A DNA stretch of 10,887 nt, from the NCBI GenBank assembly GCA_027886925.1, contig JAPCJN010000022.1, positions 12,875 through 23,761 of the forward strand, read 5' to 3'. Shown piece after piece: positions 1-7,571 of the stretch. The notes under the pieces are model-generated. The model made no database searches. It was not told the DNA's origin and saw nothing but the letters and a program-made list of their open reading frames with translations. The translations under genes and the position numbers were made by a program. Numbering within the stretch: the first letter of the stretch is position 1; each line of letters starts with the position of its first letter. The DNA comes from Nitrososphaerota archaeon. GTDB lineage: Archaea; Thermoproteota; Nitrososphaeria; Nitrososphaerales; UBA183.

Positions 1-2
1 TC

Positions 3-128
3 GGCGGCACCGCGCTCGGCGTGGGGCGGGGGGCACGGGTGCGGCGGGGTTCTGAGCTGCCCGGTGAGCTGTCGTTCTCCGGGTCCACCGTGACCTTGTT
101 TCGCTCGCGGCTCTCCTCAAATGTTTGA
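3..128 (+). CDS. 3' end of an unidentified plus-strand gene (partial)
   Basis: An open frame enters from the left edge and stops with TGA at 126-128. It encodes about 41 residues ending in TLFRSRLSSNV. Most third codon positions are G or C, as in the confirmed genes here, and the stop lies 7 nt from the stop of the convergent gene at 136, a normal arrangement for a compact genome. No motif is recognisable and no function can be given. A minus-strand frame across the same bases is also open because the region is very GC-rich, so this coding call is tentative. Confidence 0.35.
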   Translation, partial: GGTALGVGRGARVRRGSELPGELSFSGSTVTLFRSRLSSNV

Positions 129-135
129 CGGACTC

Positions 136-639
136 CTACAGGTAGCTTGGGTATCTCTGCCGGACGAGCTTGAGTAGCTCCTGCGAGAGCTTCTGGTCCA
201 CCTTCTCCTGATCTCCGTTCATTGCGCCCATCGCGCCATGGTTCGTGAACACGAAGGGCCCTTGGACGTAGCTGCCAGAGTTGCTGGGCACCACCGGTCT
301 CGATGAGCTTAGGATCGCTAGGAGCCTCCTCATCCCCTCCGGAGAGTCGTCTTGCAGGGCGGGTGCTTCGCTAGGTCGGATCTTCCTGAACCCGAACGAG
401 AGAGGTGACAGGGGCCTCACCTTTGACTGGTCGACTTCGACTTTCGCCCCGAGCACGAAGGGCGATGGCTTGAAGATCGTGTCGAGCTTTAGATGCCAAG
501 AGTCGTCAGGGGCCCCCACGAAGGCGTCGAAGAACCCGTTGCTCGCAGACCTTGAGATCGTGAAACTCCAGCCTTCGGGATTTCTCGAATAGCGCTGGAG
601 CAGCGTGCGGTAGAGCGTCTCTCCTTCCAGGATTTCCAT
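136..639 (-). CDS. Conserved-looking hypothetical protein, 167 aa, unknown function
   Basis: I do not recognise this protein. The frame is open 28 codons further upstream (to 723). The ATG at 639 (MEILEGETLYRTLL) is preferred because a TATA-like TTTATTTAC lies about 32 nt before it and the upstream extension would cover that box. The protein looks soluble: there is no signal peptide or membrane segment. It has a mixed alpha/beta N-terminal half, including the strand-like segment around residues 55-75 (LKLDTIFKPSPFVLGAKVEV), a Ser/Pro-rich middle near residue 115, and a basic helical C-terminus (QELLKLVRQRYPSYL). It lies 96 nt downstream of hemH on the same strand but seems to have its own promoter, so a role in heme synthesis should not be assumed. 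It lacks the dinucleotide-binding motif and the size expected of the missing coproporphyrinogen oxidase. Confidence 0.75.
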   Translation of the reverse strand: MEILEGETLYRTLLQRYSRNPEGWSFTISRSASNGFFDAFVGAPDDSWHLKLDTIFKPSPFVLGAKVEVDQSKVRPLSPLSFGFRKIRPSEAPALQDDSPEGMRRLLAILSSSRPVVPSNSGSYVQGPFVFTNHGAMGAMNGDQEKVDQKLSQELLKLVRQRYPSYL

Positions 640-667
640 TTTTCTTGTCGTGCAAATCCGTTCGGCG

Positions 668-675
668 TAAATAAA
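668..675 (-). promoter_or_regulatory. TATA-box-like element for the 167-aa protein
   Basis: On the minus strand the sequence reads TTTATTTAC, in an AT-rich patch of an otherwise GC-rich window. Its centre is about 32 nt upstream of the ATG at 639. With the usual archaeal spacing of about 26 nt, transcription would begin near 645 and give a leader of only a few bases. The 96-nt spacer between hemH and this gene contains nothing else convincing and no clear terminator, so read-through from the hem operon is also possible. Confidence 0.5.
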
Positions 676-735
676 GATGATAGGGATCGTTCTTTTTTGG
701 GATTTACCTAGATATCTGTCCATCCATCCATCTCT

Positions 736-1698
736 CTATCTCGAGCTGAGAGGCGCTTTCGCCATCGTCTCATGCACGACGGCCGATAATCCTTTGATGA
801 ACAAAGGAGAGGTGTTCAGCGACTCGATTCGGTTGAATTGCATGCCCACCGCCTCCGCCTGCCCGCGCGCGCCGATCTCGATGTCATAGAGGACCTCTAG
901 ATGATCAGCGAGGAACTGCACCGGCGCGACCAGGACCTGCCGATAACCCGCGTCGCGGAGCTCCGGCATCACGTCGGCGAAGTCGGGCTTCAGCCACTCC
1001 TCTGGCGTGTGCCCAGCGCTTTGGTAGCAAAACATCCACCTGTCTTTGGGCAGGCCGACCATCTCTGCAACCGCTGCGGCCGTCCCTCGGAGGTCGTCGA
1101 CGTAACCCGGCTCGTCCTCTACCACGCGCTTGGGCATGCTGTGCGCGGTCAGGAGGACCGGGACGCGCCCTCGCACCTCAGGCGGGAAGCGGCCCAGCGC
1201 TTGCTCCACCCGCTCGGCGAGGGCCCTCAAAAAGAAGGGTTGCAGGTGCCAGTCCTCGGAGATCCTGAGTTCCAGCTCACCGCGGCGACCGAGGCCGGCC
1301 ACGGCCCGCTGAAGGCTCTGCACGTATCCGCCCATTATCGTCGGCGAGTACTGCGGCGACATTATCACCCCCACCAAATGGTCGGCGTCCGAGGCCGATT
1401 CGAGCACGACGTCGGCGATCAGGGGCGGAGAGAAACGCATCCCAGCCACGACACGATACCGCAAGCCGTGGTCGTCGCCGCTGCCGTTCAGCTCTGTTTC
1501 AAGGCAAGCCGCCTGGTCCCCGGTTATGCGCAGGAGAGGAGAGCCGCCAATGAGCTGGTACCGGCGGCGAAACTCAGCGACCAGCGCCTCGTCGGGTTCG
1601 CGCCCGCCGCGTACTCTCTTCAGATATGTCGGGATGTCGTCGAGCGTCGCCGGGGACCCATAGGTCATCAGGACGACGCAAATTTTCTTTTCCCCCAT
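736..1698 (-). CDS. hemH: Ferrochelatase, probably coproporphyrin III type (CpfC)
   Basis: The gene encodes a 320-aa soluble ferrochelatase, the usual length for the compact Gram-positive-type enzymes. The catalytic histidine is H186 in TAHSMP. The catalytic-face glutamate is E268 in FLADHLEVLYD, the family's most conserved motif. The N-terminus reads VVLMTYGSP with tyrosine at residue 13, the position of Tyr13 in Bacillus subtilis HemH. Protoporphyrin ferrochelatases usually read NLGTP there, with no tyrosine. This supports insertion of Fe2+ into coproporphyrin III to give coproheme, the substrate of the HemQ encoded in the same operon. No C-terminal membrane anchor or Fe-S cysteine cluster is seen. 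The ATG at 1698 follows a GAGGGGAG ribosome-binding site, 18 nt after the hemE stop. It is the last gene of the operon. Confidence 0.95.
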   Translation of the reverse strand: MGEKKICVVLMTYGSPATLDDIPTYLKRVRGGREPDEALVAEFRRRYQLIGGSPLLRITGDQAACLETELNGSGDDHGLRYRVVAGMRFSPPLIADVVLESASDADHLVGVIMSPQYSPTIMGGYVQSLQRAVAGLGRRGELELRISEDWHLQPFFLRALAERVEQALGRFPPEVRGRVPVLLTAHSMPKRVVEDEPGYVDDLRGTAAAVAEMVGLPKDRWMFCYQSAGHTPEEWLKPDFADVMPELRDAGYRQVLVAPVQFLADHLEVLYDIEIGARGQAEAVGMQFNRIESLNTSPLFIKGLSAVVHETMAKAPLSSR

Positions 1699-1701
1699 TC
1701 T

Positions 1702-1709
1702 CTCCCCTC
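1702..1709 (-). promoter_or_regulatory. Ribosome-binding site of hemH
   Basis: The minus strand reads GAGGGGAG immediately upstream of the hemH ATG, within the 18-nt hemE-hemH gap. It resembles an anti-16S Shine-Dalgarno match and supports the start at 1698 and translation from a polycistronic message. Confidence 0.55.
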
Positions 1710-1716
1710 GCCTTCG

Positions 1717-2757
1717 CTAGGCCCGCTTCGTCGTCATCCTGTGGACCATCTGGACGATGCTCTGGAGGTTTTCCGGAGCGGTCTCCCTGAGGACGCCGTG
1801 ACCGAGGCTGAACACATGGCCGAGGTTGTCCCTGGACTGGGCCAGGATCCCCTCGACCCCTTTCCGCATGGCCTCTCCTCCGGAGAGGGCGACAACGGGG
1901 TCGAGGTTGCCCTGGATCCCGACGCGGCCGCTCGACCTCTCCCAAGCGTCGTCTATCTGGATCCTCCAGTCCACGCTGAGCAGGTCTGCCCCCGTCTCGA
2001 GGAACTCTTCGAAAAGGGGCGACGAGTTGGCGCAAAAGTGAATGCGCGGGACCTTGCCGGCGAGCGAGCGGTTGATCTCCTTCGTATACTCGGAGACGTA
2101 GCCGTGGTAGTCTCCGGGAGAGAGGCATCCGGCCCAGCTGTCGAAGAGCTGTATGGCGTCGACCCCGTGCGCCACCTGGCTCGATAGGTACCTGCTCGTC
2201 ATGCTCGTGAGCTTGCCCATGAGGAGGGCCCACGTCTCAGGCTCGCGGTACATCATCTCCTTGGTCCTTTCGAGGTCCCTGCTGGGGCGCCCCTCGACCA
2301 TGTATCCGGCGAGGGTGAAAGGGGCGCCTGAGAAGCCTATGAGTGGGACGGCGCCGTCGAGCTTCTGGATCGTGGCGTCTATCGCGTCAAAGATGTAGGC
2401 CACCTCGCCGTCCAGGTCAGGGGCCGCGAGCGAGTTGACGTCGTCCATCGTCCTGACGGGGTTTTTCACTATCGGCCCCACGTTCTCCTCTATGGTGAAC
2501 TCGACCCCCATGGCTTCGAGCGGTAGCATGATGTCCGCAAAGATTATCCCCGCGTCGACGCCCAGCGCGTTGACCGCTTCCACGACTACCTGGGAGGCCA
2601 GGCTCGGGTCCCTCGCTATCTCGGTGACGGACCTGTTCCCTTTGATCGCCCTGTAGCTTGGGAGGTATCGACCCGCCTGCCTCATGAACCAGACAGGGGT
2701 GTGGGCGGGTTCCTTCTTGTTGCAGGCGTCGAGGAAGGTCCCGTTCCCAGCGGTCAT
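1717..2757 (-). CDS. hemE: Uroporphyrinogen III decarboxylase
   Basis: HemE removes four carboxyl groups from uroporphyrinogen III to give coproporphyrinogen III. From the ATG at 2757 the protein has 346 residues, standard for the family. The first signature is FMRQAGRYLPSYR with substrate-binding R26 and R30. D75 in FADIM matches the essential aspartate (human Asp86), Y152 in GFSGAPFTLAGYMVEG matches Tyr164, S207 lies in DSWAG, and H320 in SLGHGVL matches His339. The frame is open to a GTG at 2769, but the ATG at 2757 is chosen because it forms an ATGA overlap with the hemL stop and gives the usual short N-terminus. Its presence argues against a siroheme-only pathway, because siroheme formation does not use UroD. 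Confidence 0.97.
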   Translation of the reverse strand: MTAGNGTFLDACNKKEPAHTPVWFMRQAGRYLPSYRAIKGNRSVTEIARDPSLASQVVVEAVNALGVDAGIIFADIMLPLEAMGVEFTIEENVGPIVKNPVRTMDDVNSLAAPDLDGEVAYIFDAIDATIQKLDGAVPLIGFSGAPFTLAGYMVEGRPSRDLERTKEMMYREPETWALLMGKLTSMTSRYLSSQVAHGVDAIQLFDSWAGCLSPGDYHGYVSEYTKEINRSLAGKVPRIHFCANSSPLFEEFLETGADLLSVDWRIQIDDAWERSSGRVGIQGNLDPVVALSGGEAMRKGVEGILAQSRDNLGHVFSLGHGVLRETAPENLQSIVQMVHRMTTKRA

Positions 2758-4076
2758 GCCGCTGCGCACTCCCTGAACGACCTCTTGCAGGCCGCTATCG
2801 TCGCGTCTAGTTGCGCCCCGGTGTGGGCGGCGCTCAGGAAGATGGCCTCGAGGGCCGAAGGAGGGAGGTAGACCCCCTCGCCTAGCATGCTCCGGTGGAA
2901 CCGCGCGTAGAGCTTGCGGTCGGTCGAGTTGGCGTCGTCGAAGTCCTTGACCTTCCTCCCGCCGAAGAACAGCCCGAGCATCGAGCCCGCCCTGTTGATG
3001 GTAACCTGGACTCCTTCGCGTTGAGCTTCTTCGCTGAGGCCGTTTTCGAGGCGCCCGGACAGCTCCTCGAGTTTCCGGTAGACTCGAGCGTCCTCCAGCA
3101 GAGAGATCGTGGCGAGGCCGGCGGCCATGGCGACGGGGTTCCCCGATAGCGTCCCGGCCTGGTAGACCGGCCCTTCGGGGGAGACCAGACTCATCAACTC
3201 GTTCCTTCCCCCGTACGCCCCGACGGGAAAGCCGCCGCCGATTATCTTCCCCAGGCAGGTGATGTCAGGCCCGACCCCCAGGACGCCCTGGGCGCCGCCC
3301 AGAGAGAGCCGGAAGCCGGTGATCACCTCGTCGAAGATAAGGAGCGAACCGTTCTTGGTGCAAAGCCGCCTTGCCCTCTCGAGGAAGCCCTTCGCCGGAG
3401 GGACGACGCCCATGTTCCCAGCGACCGGCTCGACGATCACAGCGGCTATCTCTCCGAGATGGGAGTCGAAGGCGACCTCCAGCGCGTCCGTGTCGTTGAA
3501 CGGGGTGCTAATCGTGTCCTTCGCGATCGACCGCGGGACGCCCGCCGACGACGGGATGTCAAAGGTGGCCAGGCCAGAGCCGGCCCGCGTGAGGAACGCG
3601 TCGGCGTGGCCGTGGTAGCAACCGTCGAACTTCAGCACCTTATCGCGCCCCGTGTACGCCCTGGCGAGCCGGAGCGCCGACATCGCGGCCTCGGTCCCGG
3701 AGTTGACGAACCTGACCTTCTCGATGCTAGGGACGCAGGATACCACCTTCTCAGCGAGCCTCAGCTCGACCTCGGTGGGGGCTCCGAAGCTCGTCCCCCG
3801 CCTCGTCGCGACCGAGACGGCCCTCGTCACCCTGGGATGAGAGTGGCCCATGATGAGTGGGCCCCAGGAACAGACGTAGTCGATGAAGGAGTTGCCGTCC
3901 ACGTCCGATATTCGGGACCCCCTCCCCTGAGAGATGAAGACGGGCGTGCCCCCCACCGCCTTGAAAGACCGGACGGGGCTGTTCACTCCACCGACCATCA
4001 CCTTTCGCGCCCGCGCGAACAGCGCTTCCGACCTCTCGTGCGTGGGCTGCGAGCTTCTCTTCAATCGGGGGCCCAT
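2754..4076 (-). CDS. hemL: Glutamate-1-semialdehyde 2,1-aminomutase
   Basis: HemL is the PLP-dependent second enzyme of the C5 pathway, converting glutamate-1-semialdehyde made by HemA into 5-aminolevulinate. It has 440 residues, within the normal range. The N-terminal motif GGVNSPVRSF and the block RFVNSGTEAAMSALRLAR are diagnostic of this class-III aminotransferase subfamily. The PLP-ring aspartate is D249 in LIFDEVITGFR and the Schiff-base lysine is K277 in CLGKIIGGGFPVGAYGG. The substrate-gating loop region reads YQAGTLSGNPVAMAAG. The ATG at 4076 lies 18 nt after the hemQ stop; no strong Shine-Dalgarno box is seen there. The TGA overlaps the hemE ATG by four bases. HemL is separated from its channelling partner HemA by four genes but stays in the same predicted transcript. 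Confidence 0.97.
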   Translation of the reverse strand: MGPRLKRSSQPTHERSEALFARARKVMVGGVNSPVRSFKAVGGTPVFISQGRGSRISDVDGNSFIDYVCSWGPLIMGHSHPRVTRAVSVATRRGTSFGAPTEVELRLAEKVVSCVPSIEKVRFVNSGTEAAMSALRLARAYTGRDKVLKFDGCYHGHADAFLTRAGSGLATFDIPSSAGVPRSIAKDTISTPFNDTDALEVAFDSHLGEIAAVIVEPVAGNMGVVPPAKGFLERARRLCTKNGSLLIFDEVITGFRLSLGGAQGVLGVGPDITCLGKIIGGGFPVGAYGGRNELMSLVSPEGPVYQAGTLSGNPVAMAAGLATISLLEDARVYRKLEELSGRLENGLSEEAQREGVQVTINRAGSMLGLFFGGRKVKDFDDANSTDRKLYARFHRSMLGEGVYLPPSALEAIFLSAAHTGAQLDATIAACKRSFRECAAA

Positions 4077-4094
4077 GCCTGCGTCTTTCCCATG

Positions 4095-4820
4095 CTATCC
4101 GAGGAGGCCTAGGAGCGTTGCCGCGTCGGTCCTCACGCAGGTGAAGATCGGCGTCTCCAGGGCAGTGTACCTGCTAGCCTCGGTGCCCCTCAGCTCCTCG
4201 ACGAGTGCCAGGAACTCCGCAGGATCGTCGCCTTCGAAGGAGAGCATGAACTCCTGGTCGTCGATGCCGAACGAGTAGCCGGTGTTGATCTTGATCCTCG
4301 GATACTTGTGGCCCACCTTGAAGTGCTCGCCCATGATCCTCTGGCGCTCCGCGAAAGGAAGCCCATACCACTCCCGCTTCTTCACGAACGGGTAGACGAA
4401 GATGTACTTTGACGTCGGCGGGGCCCTTTCGTCGCCTCCACCCTCCTGCCCGGGATGCTTGTGGGAGGCGACGTAGTGGGACTTGCGGGTCATCGCGAGA
4501 TACGAGTAGGGGATATCGAGGTATCCACCCAGACCGGTAGCGAGGACGCTGGAGACGAGCTTCTGGAACGGCTCGAGCTCCTTGGAGTCCGCGAGGACCA
4601 AAAAGTCCGCGTCGCCCCGGATGCCGACGAGGGAGAAGAGCTGGGCCCTCAATTCCTCCTCGAATTTCTTTATGACGAGGGAGAGCTCTGCCTTCCCGGC
4701 CTCCTTCTCGCTTTTTGAGAGAGACCTCCATTCCCTCGCGAGTTTGAAGAAGGTGTACTTCAGGAAGCGAGTCTCGGCCGCCTTCATCTCGTCGACCCGG
4801 GTCGTCGCGCTCTCCTCCAT
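4095..4820 (-). CDS. hemQ: Chlorite dismutase-family heme protein, probable coproheme decarboxylase (ChdC)
   Basis: This is a 241-aa member of the chlorite dismutase/HemQ family. Coproheme decarboxylases remove two propionate carboxyls from coproheme to give heme b. The diagnostic block YPFVKKREWY holds Y143 and, four residues on, K147, matching the catalytic Tyr145 and Lys149 of Staphylococcus aureus HemQ. The proximal heme ligand is probably H166 in MGEHFKVG. The conserved C-terminal motif TGYSFGIDDQEF is present. By hand alignment, the position of the distal arginine of true chlorite dismutases is isoleucine (I178). With hemE and hemH in the same operon, coproheme decarboxylation is the best role. 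A Gly-rich insert lies at about residues 121-138 before the catalytic Tyr. There is no signal peptide. The ATG lies 7 nt after the hemB stop. Confidence 0.92.
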   Translation of the reverse strand: MEESATTRVDEMKAAETRFLKYTFFKLAREWRSLSKSEKEAGKAELSLVIKKFEEELRAQLFSLVGIRGDADFLVLADSKELEPFQKLVSSVLATGLGGYLDIPYSYLAMTRKSHYVASHKHPGQEGGGDERAPPTSKYIFVYPFVKKREWYGLPFAERQRIMGEHFKVGHKYPRIKINTGYSFGIDDQEFMLSFEGDDPAEFLALVEELRGTEASRYTALETPIFTCVRTDAATLLGLLG

Positions 4821-4827
4821 CGGGAAG

Positions 4828-5838
4828 TCACCGCTCCTCTCTCAACCAGACCGCAAGTTGCTCGGCAAAGTAGGTGATCAGGAGGTCGGCGCCCGCCCGT
4901 CTCATCGAGACGGCCACCTCCATCACGCAGCTCTTCTCGTCGAGCAACCCCTTCATGCTCGCGGCCTTTATCATCGAGTATTCGCCGCTCACGTTGTAGG
5001 CCGCTATCGGGAGGTCGTACTTCGCGCGCGCCTTGCTGACGATGTCGAGGTAAGAGAGCGCGGGCTTCACCATTATGATGTCGGCGCCCTCTTTCACGTC
5101 GGAGTCTATCTCCCTCATCGCCTCCCTCGAGTTGGCAGGGTCCATCTGGTAGCCCTTCCTGTCGCCGAAGGATGGCGCAGACTTCGCGGCGTCCCTGAAC
5201 GGCCCATAGAAGGATGACGCATACTTTGCCGAGTAGCCCATGACGAGCCTGTCGCCGTGGCCTGACTCTTCCAGCGCCTCGCGGATCGCGAGGACTTGCC
5301 CGTCCATCATCGCGCTCGGGCAGATGATGTCGGCTCCCGCGCGCGAGTATTGGACCGCCGCCTCGGCCAGGAGCGGGAGCGTCCTCTCGTTGCTGACGCC
5401 CCCTTCTCCCAGCACGCCGCAGTGTCCGTGGGACGTGTATTCGCAGAGGCAGACGTCGGCGGCGACGACCAGGGAGTTGAAGTGGCTCTTGAGCTCCTTT
5501 ATCGCCTCAGGGATCAGGCCGTCGCTGGAATAGGCCCCGGTGCCCAGATCGTCCTTGGAGTCGGGGATCCCGAACAACAGGACCGACTTTATGCCCTCGT
5601 CGACGAGCCTGCCGACATAGTCCGAGAGGTTGTCCACCGAGTAACGGTTGATCCCTGGCATCGTGTCGATCGGCTCCAATATGCGCTGTCCACTCCTCAC
5701 GAACACAGGGGCGATGAGGTTTGAGGCATAGAGGCGGTTCTCCCTGAGAATCTCGCGAATCGGTTCCGTGCGCCTCAGTCGGCGGAGCCTAGCGCCGACC
5801 CGCTCCTCCACGTGGTGGTCGGCCCTCTCCTTGAGCAA
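4828..5838 (-). CDS. hemB: Porphobilinogen synthase (5-aminolevulinate dehydratase), zinc type
   Basis: HemB condenses two 5-aminolevulinate molecules into porphobilinogen. The two active-site lysines are K205 in SAKYASSFYGP and K258 in IMVKPALSYLDI. Three cysteines in DVCLCEYTSHGHCG (C130, C132, C140) are the catalytic zinc ligands, so this is a zinc-dependent enzyme and not an aspartate-rich magnesium type. At 336 residues it is of normal length. The N-terminal LRRLRRTEPIREILREN fits the family. The start is uncertain: a TTG at 5838 directly follows the hemD TGA, with a GAGGATGGGG box a few bases upstream. A GTG at 5811 would give a shorter, equally plausible N-terminus. Confidence 0.96.
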   Translation of the reverse strand: MLKERADHHVEERVGARLRRLRRTEPIREILRENRLYASNLIAPVFVRSGQRILEPIDTMPGINRYSVDNLSDYVGRLVDEGIKSVLLFGIPDSKDDLGTGAYSSDGLIPEAIKELKSHFNSLVVAADVCLCEYTSHGHCGVLGEGGVSNERTLPLLAEAAVQYSRAGADIICPSAMMDGQVLAIREALEESGHGDRLVMGYSAKYASSFYGPFRDAAKSAPSFGDRKGYQMDPANSREAMREIDSDVKEGADIIMVKPALSYLDIVSKARAKYDLPIAAYNVSGEYSMIKAASMKGLLDEKSCVMEVAVSMRRAGADLLITYFAEQLAVWLREER

Positions 5839-6642
5839 TCAGGCCCCATCCTCGTTTGATGCCGCGCTGCTCAGCTTCTCGAGCAGGCTGTCGAACGTGT
5901 GAGAGGTCGGGGTCACGATTCGCCCGAAGCCTTGCTCCTTCGCGGCCTCCGCCGTCACAGGGCCTATGCAGACGACGAGGACGTTCCTCGTCATCAGGGA
6001 GTCCCGCGCTCCCGCCTCCAGCCTCGCGACGAACCCTCCCACGGCAGAAGGGCTCCCGAAGACGATCGCGTCCGCGTCAGCCACCTGCGCTTCAGCGATC
6101 CTCTGGTCGCCCGGCTTCGCGGTGCTTCTAGTCCTGTAGACGGCATGTTCCTTGACCTTGAAGCCAGCCCTCTCAAGTGCTGGTACTGCGCCAGGATCGG
6201 CGATGTCCGACCTCAAGAGGAGCACCTTATCCCCCCTGCCGCGCGGCAACTCTCGCGCGAGGGCCCGGGTAAGGAACACCGAGGGCACGAAGTCCACACT
6301 GATCCCTACCTCTTGAAGCGTTTCACTGGTCTTGTCTCCGACCGCGGCGACCGCAGGCTTCCCAATCCACGGGACGTCCAGGGAGAGCTCCCGCATCCTC
6401 TCGGCGAAGCTACGCGCCCCTATGCTCGAGGTGAGTGCCAGCCAGTCGAAGTCTCCCAGCCTCGTCAGGCTCGCGTCCACCTGGGACCAATCCTCCGGAG
6501 GGAGGAACGTCATGGTCTCGATCGAGATCGCCTCGAAGCCGATGGCCCCGAGCCTGGCGGCCAGCTGCTCGTTCCCCTCCCTCGACCTTGTTATGACGAC
6601 CTTCCTGATGACCTTGCGAGCGCCCGCGGTCTGGGTCTTCAT
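5839..6642 (-). CDS. hemD: Uroporphyrinogen III synthase
   Basis: HemD closes and inverts ring D of hydroxymethylbilane to give uroporphyrinogen III. The sequence is poorly conserved in this family, but the expected layout is present. The N-terminus has VVITRSREGNEQLAARL, which binds in the cleft between the two lobes. The first lobe contains LALTSSIGARSF, the second has DADAIVFGSPSAVGGF, and the C-terminus has VVCIGPVTAEAAKEQG followed by HTFDSLLEKL. The ATG at 6642 is chosen because it makes a four-base ATGA overlap with the hemC stop. The open frame upstream of it is antiparallel-frame noise inside hemC, with arginine-rich composition. From this start the protein has 267 residues, typical of the family. 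Its stop abuts the hemB TTG. Confidence 0.93.
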   Translation of the reverse strand: MKTQTAGARKVIRKVVITRSREGNEQLAARLGAIGFEAISIETMTFLPPEDWSQVDASLTRLGDFDWLALTSSIGARSFAERMRELSLDVPWIGKPAVAAVGDKTSETLQEVGISVDFVPSVFLTRALARELPRGRGDKVLLLRSDIADPGAVPALERAGFKVKEHAVYRTRSTAKPGDQRIAEAQVADADAIVFGSPSAVGGFVARLEAGARDSLMTRNVLVVCIGPVTAEAAKEQGFGRIVTPTSHTFDSLLEKLSSAASNEDGA

Positions 6643-7571
6643 GATGCGGCCCACAGCCTCCCCGAGTCGAGCAGCTCTTCGGCGAGCGACGCCCCTAGCG
6701 CGACACCATCTCCTGAGGCGCCTTTGACCGACCTCTTCGAGAGCGCCTCGCAGTCCTTGCTCGCCAGCATGCCGACCATGCTGATCGATCCCCGGGAGAC
6801 CTTGGCGCAACCGCCCACGGGCACGCTGCAGTCGGCGCCGAGCCGCCGGGCGAACGCCCTCTCGCAGCTCGACTCGAGCCGGGTCTCAAGGTGGTCTATG
6901 CCGGAGACGATTTCCGCCATCTCTCTGTCGTCTTCCCTGACCTGGACCGCGATTATTCCCTGGCCTACCGCCGGGACCACCTCGTCAATCGAGAAAGTCT
7001 GGGAGATCTTGTCCCCCTCTCCTATCCTTTCGAGCCCGGCGACAGCGAGGACTATGGCGTCGAGGTCGGAACCCTCTCCTATGGCCTTCCTGATCCTCGT
7101 ATCGACGTTGCCGTGTACGTCTACGACGTCCACGTCGCGTCTCATTTTCAGGAGCTGGGCCTTCCTTCTCAGGCTGCTCGTTCCGATCTTCGCCCCCCTC
7201 GGGAGCCTCTCGAAAGTCCCTCCGTCGTTCGCAACCAGCGCGTCCCGGGGGTCGCTCCTTCGAGGGGTCGCGCCGACGGTGAGGCCGCGAGTGGGTTCGC
7301 TCGGCAGGTCCTTCATGCTGTGTATCGCAAGGTCGATTTCGCCCTTCGAGAGAAGCGACTCCAGATCCCCGGTGAACGCGCCTTTTGCGCCGGCCGGGCC
7401 ATAAGACCCGCGCAGCGCCGGTCTCTTCCTGTCGCCGAAGGTCTTCACTGGGACGAATTCAAGCTGGAACATGCTCCCAAAGCGCTCGCCCAGGAGGCTA
7501 GAGACGATCGAAACCTGAGACTGGGAGAGCTTGCTCGACCGTGCCCCGATCCGGATCCTCCGGGCCTTCAC
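6639..7571 (-). CDS. hemC: Porphobilinogen deaminase (hydroxymethylbilane synthase)
   Basis: HemC polymerises four porphobilinogens on a covalently bound dipyrromethane cofactor to give hydroxymethylbilane. The cofactor-binding cysteine is C248 in LGADCSVPVGGC. The catalytic aspartate is D88 in LAIHSMKDLPSE. Substrate-binding arginines lie in IGTSSLRRKAQL and the N-terminal RIGARSSKLSQSQV. The 310-residue length is standard. The start is GTG at 7571, sharing one base with the hemA stop (TAGTG). A GAGGGG box 5 nt upstream supports it. The stop overlaps the hemD ATG. No deviation from known active-site residues was seen. Confidence 0.97.
   Translation of the reverse strand: MKARRIRIGARSSKLSQSQVSIVSSLLGERFGSMFQLEFVPVKTFGDRKRPALRGSYGPAGAKGAFTGDLESLLSKGEIDLAIHSMKDLPSEPTRGLTVGATPRRSDPRDALVANDGGTFERLPRGAKIGTSSLRRKAQLLKMRRDVDVVDVHGNVDTRIRKAIGEGSDLDAIVLAVAGLERIGEGDKISQTFSIDEVVPAVGQGIIAVQVREDDREMAEIVSGIDHLETRLESSCERAFARRLGADCSVPVGGCAKVSRGSISMVGMLASKDCEALSKRSVKGASGDGVALGASLAEELLDSGRLWAAS

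Noticed and set aside
710..717. AGATATCT perfect palindrome in the hemH-167-aa gene spacer.
   Set aside because: An 8-bp palindrome is expected by chance in this length, and it lies upstream of the predicted TATA box without other supporting sites.
719..732. Tandem TCCA repeat just downstream of the hemH stop.
   Set aside because: Only about three units of a tetranucleotide in a pyrimidine-rich stretch; no sign of function.
901..2187. A 428-codon plus-strand open frame antisense to hemH and hemE, and similar long plus-strand frames antisense to hemD/hemC and the recombinase.
   Set aside because: They mirror strong, motif-confirmed genes, have low-complexity Arg/Pro/Val/His-rich composition, and arise from the GC-rich third positions of the real genes.
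6643..6810. N-terminal extension of hemD within hemC.
   Set aside because: The extra residues are arginine- and glycine-rich out-of-frame translation of hemC. The ATG at 6642 gives the normal family length and an ATGA overlap.
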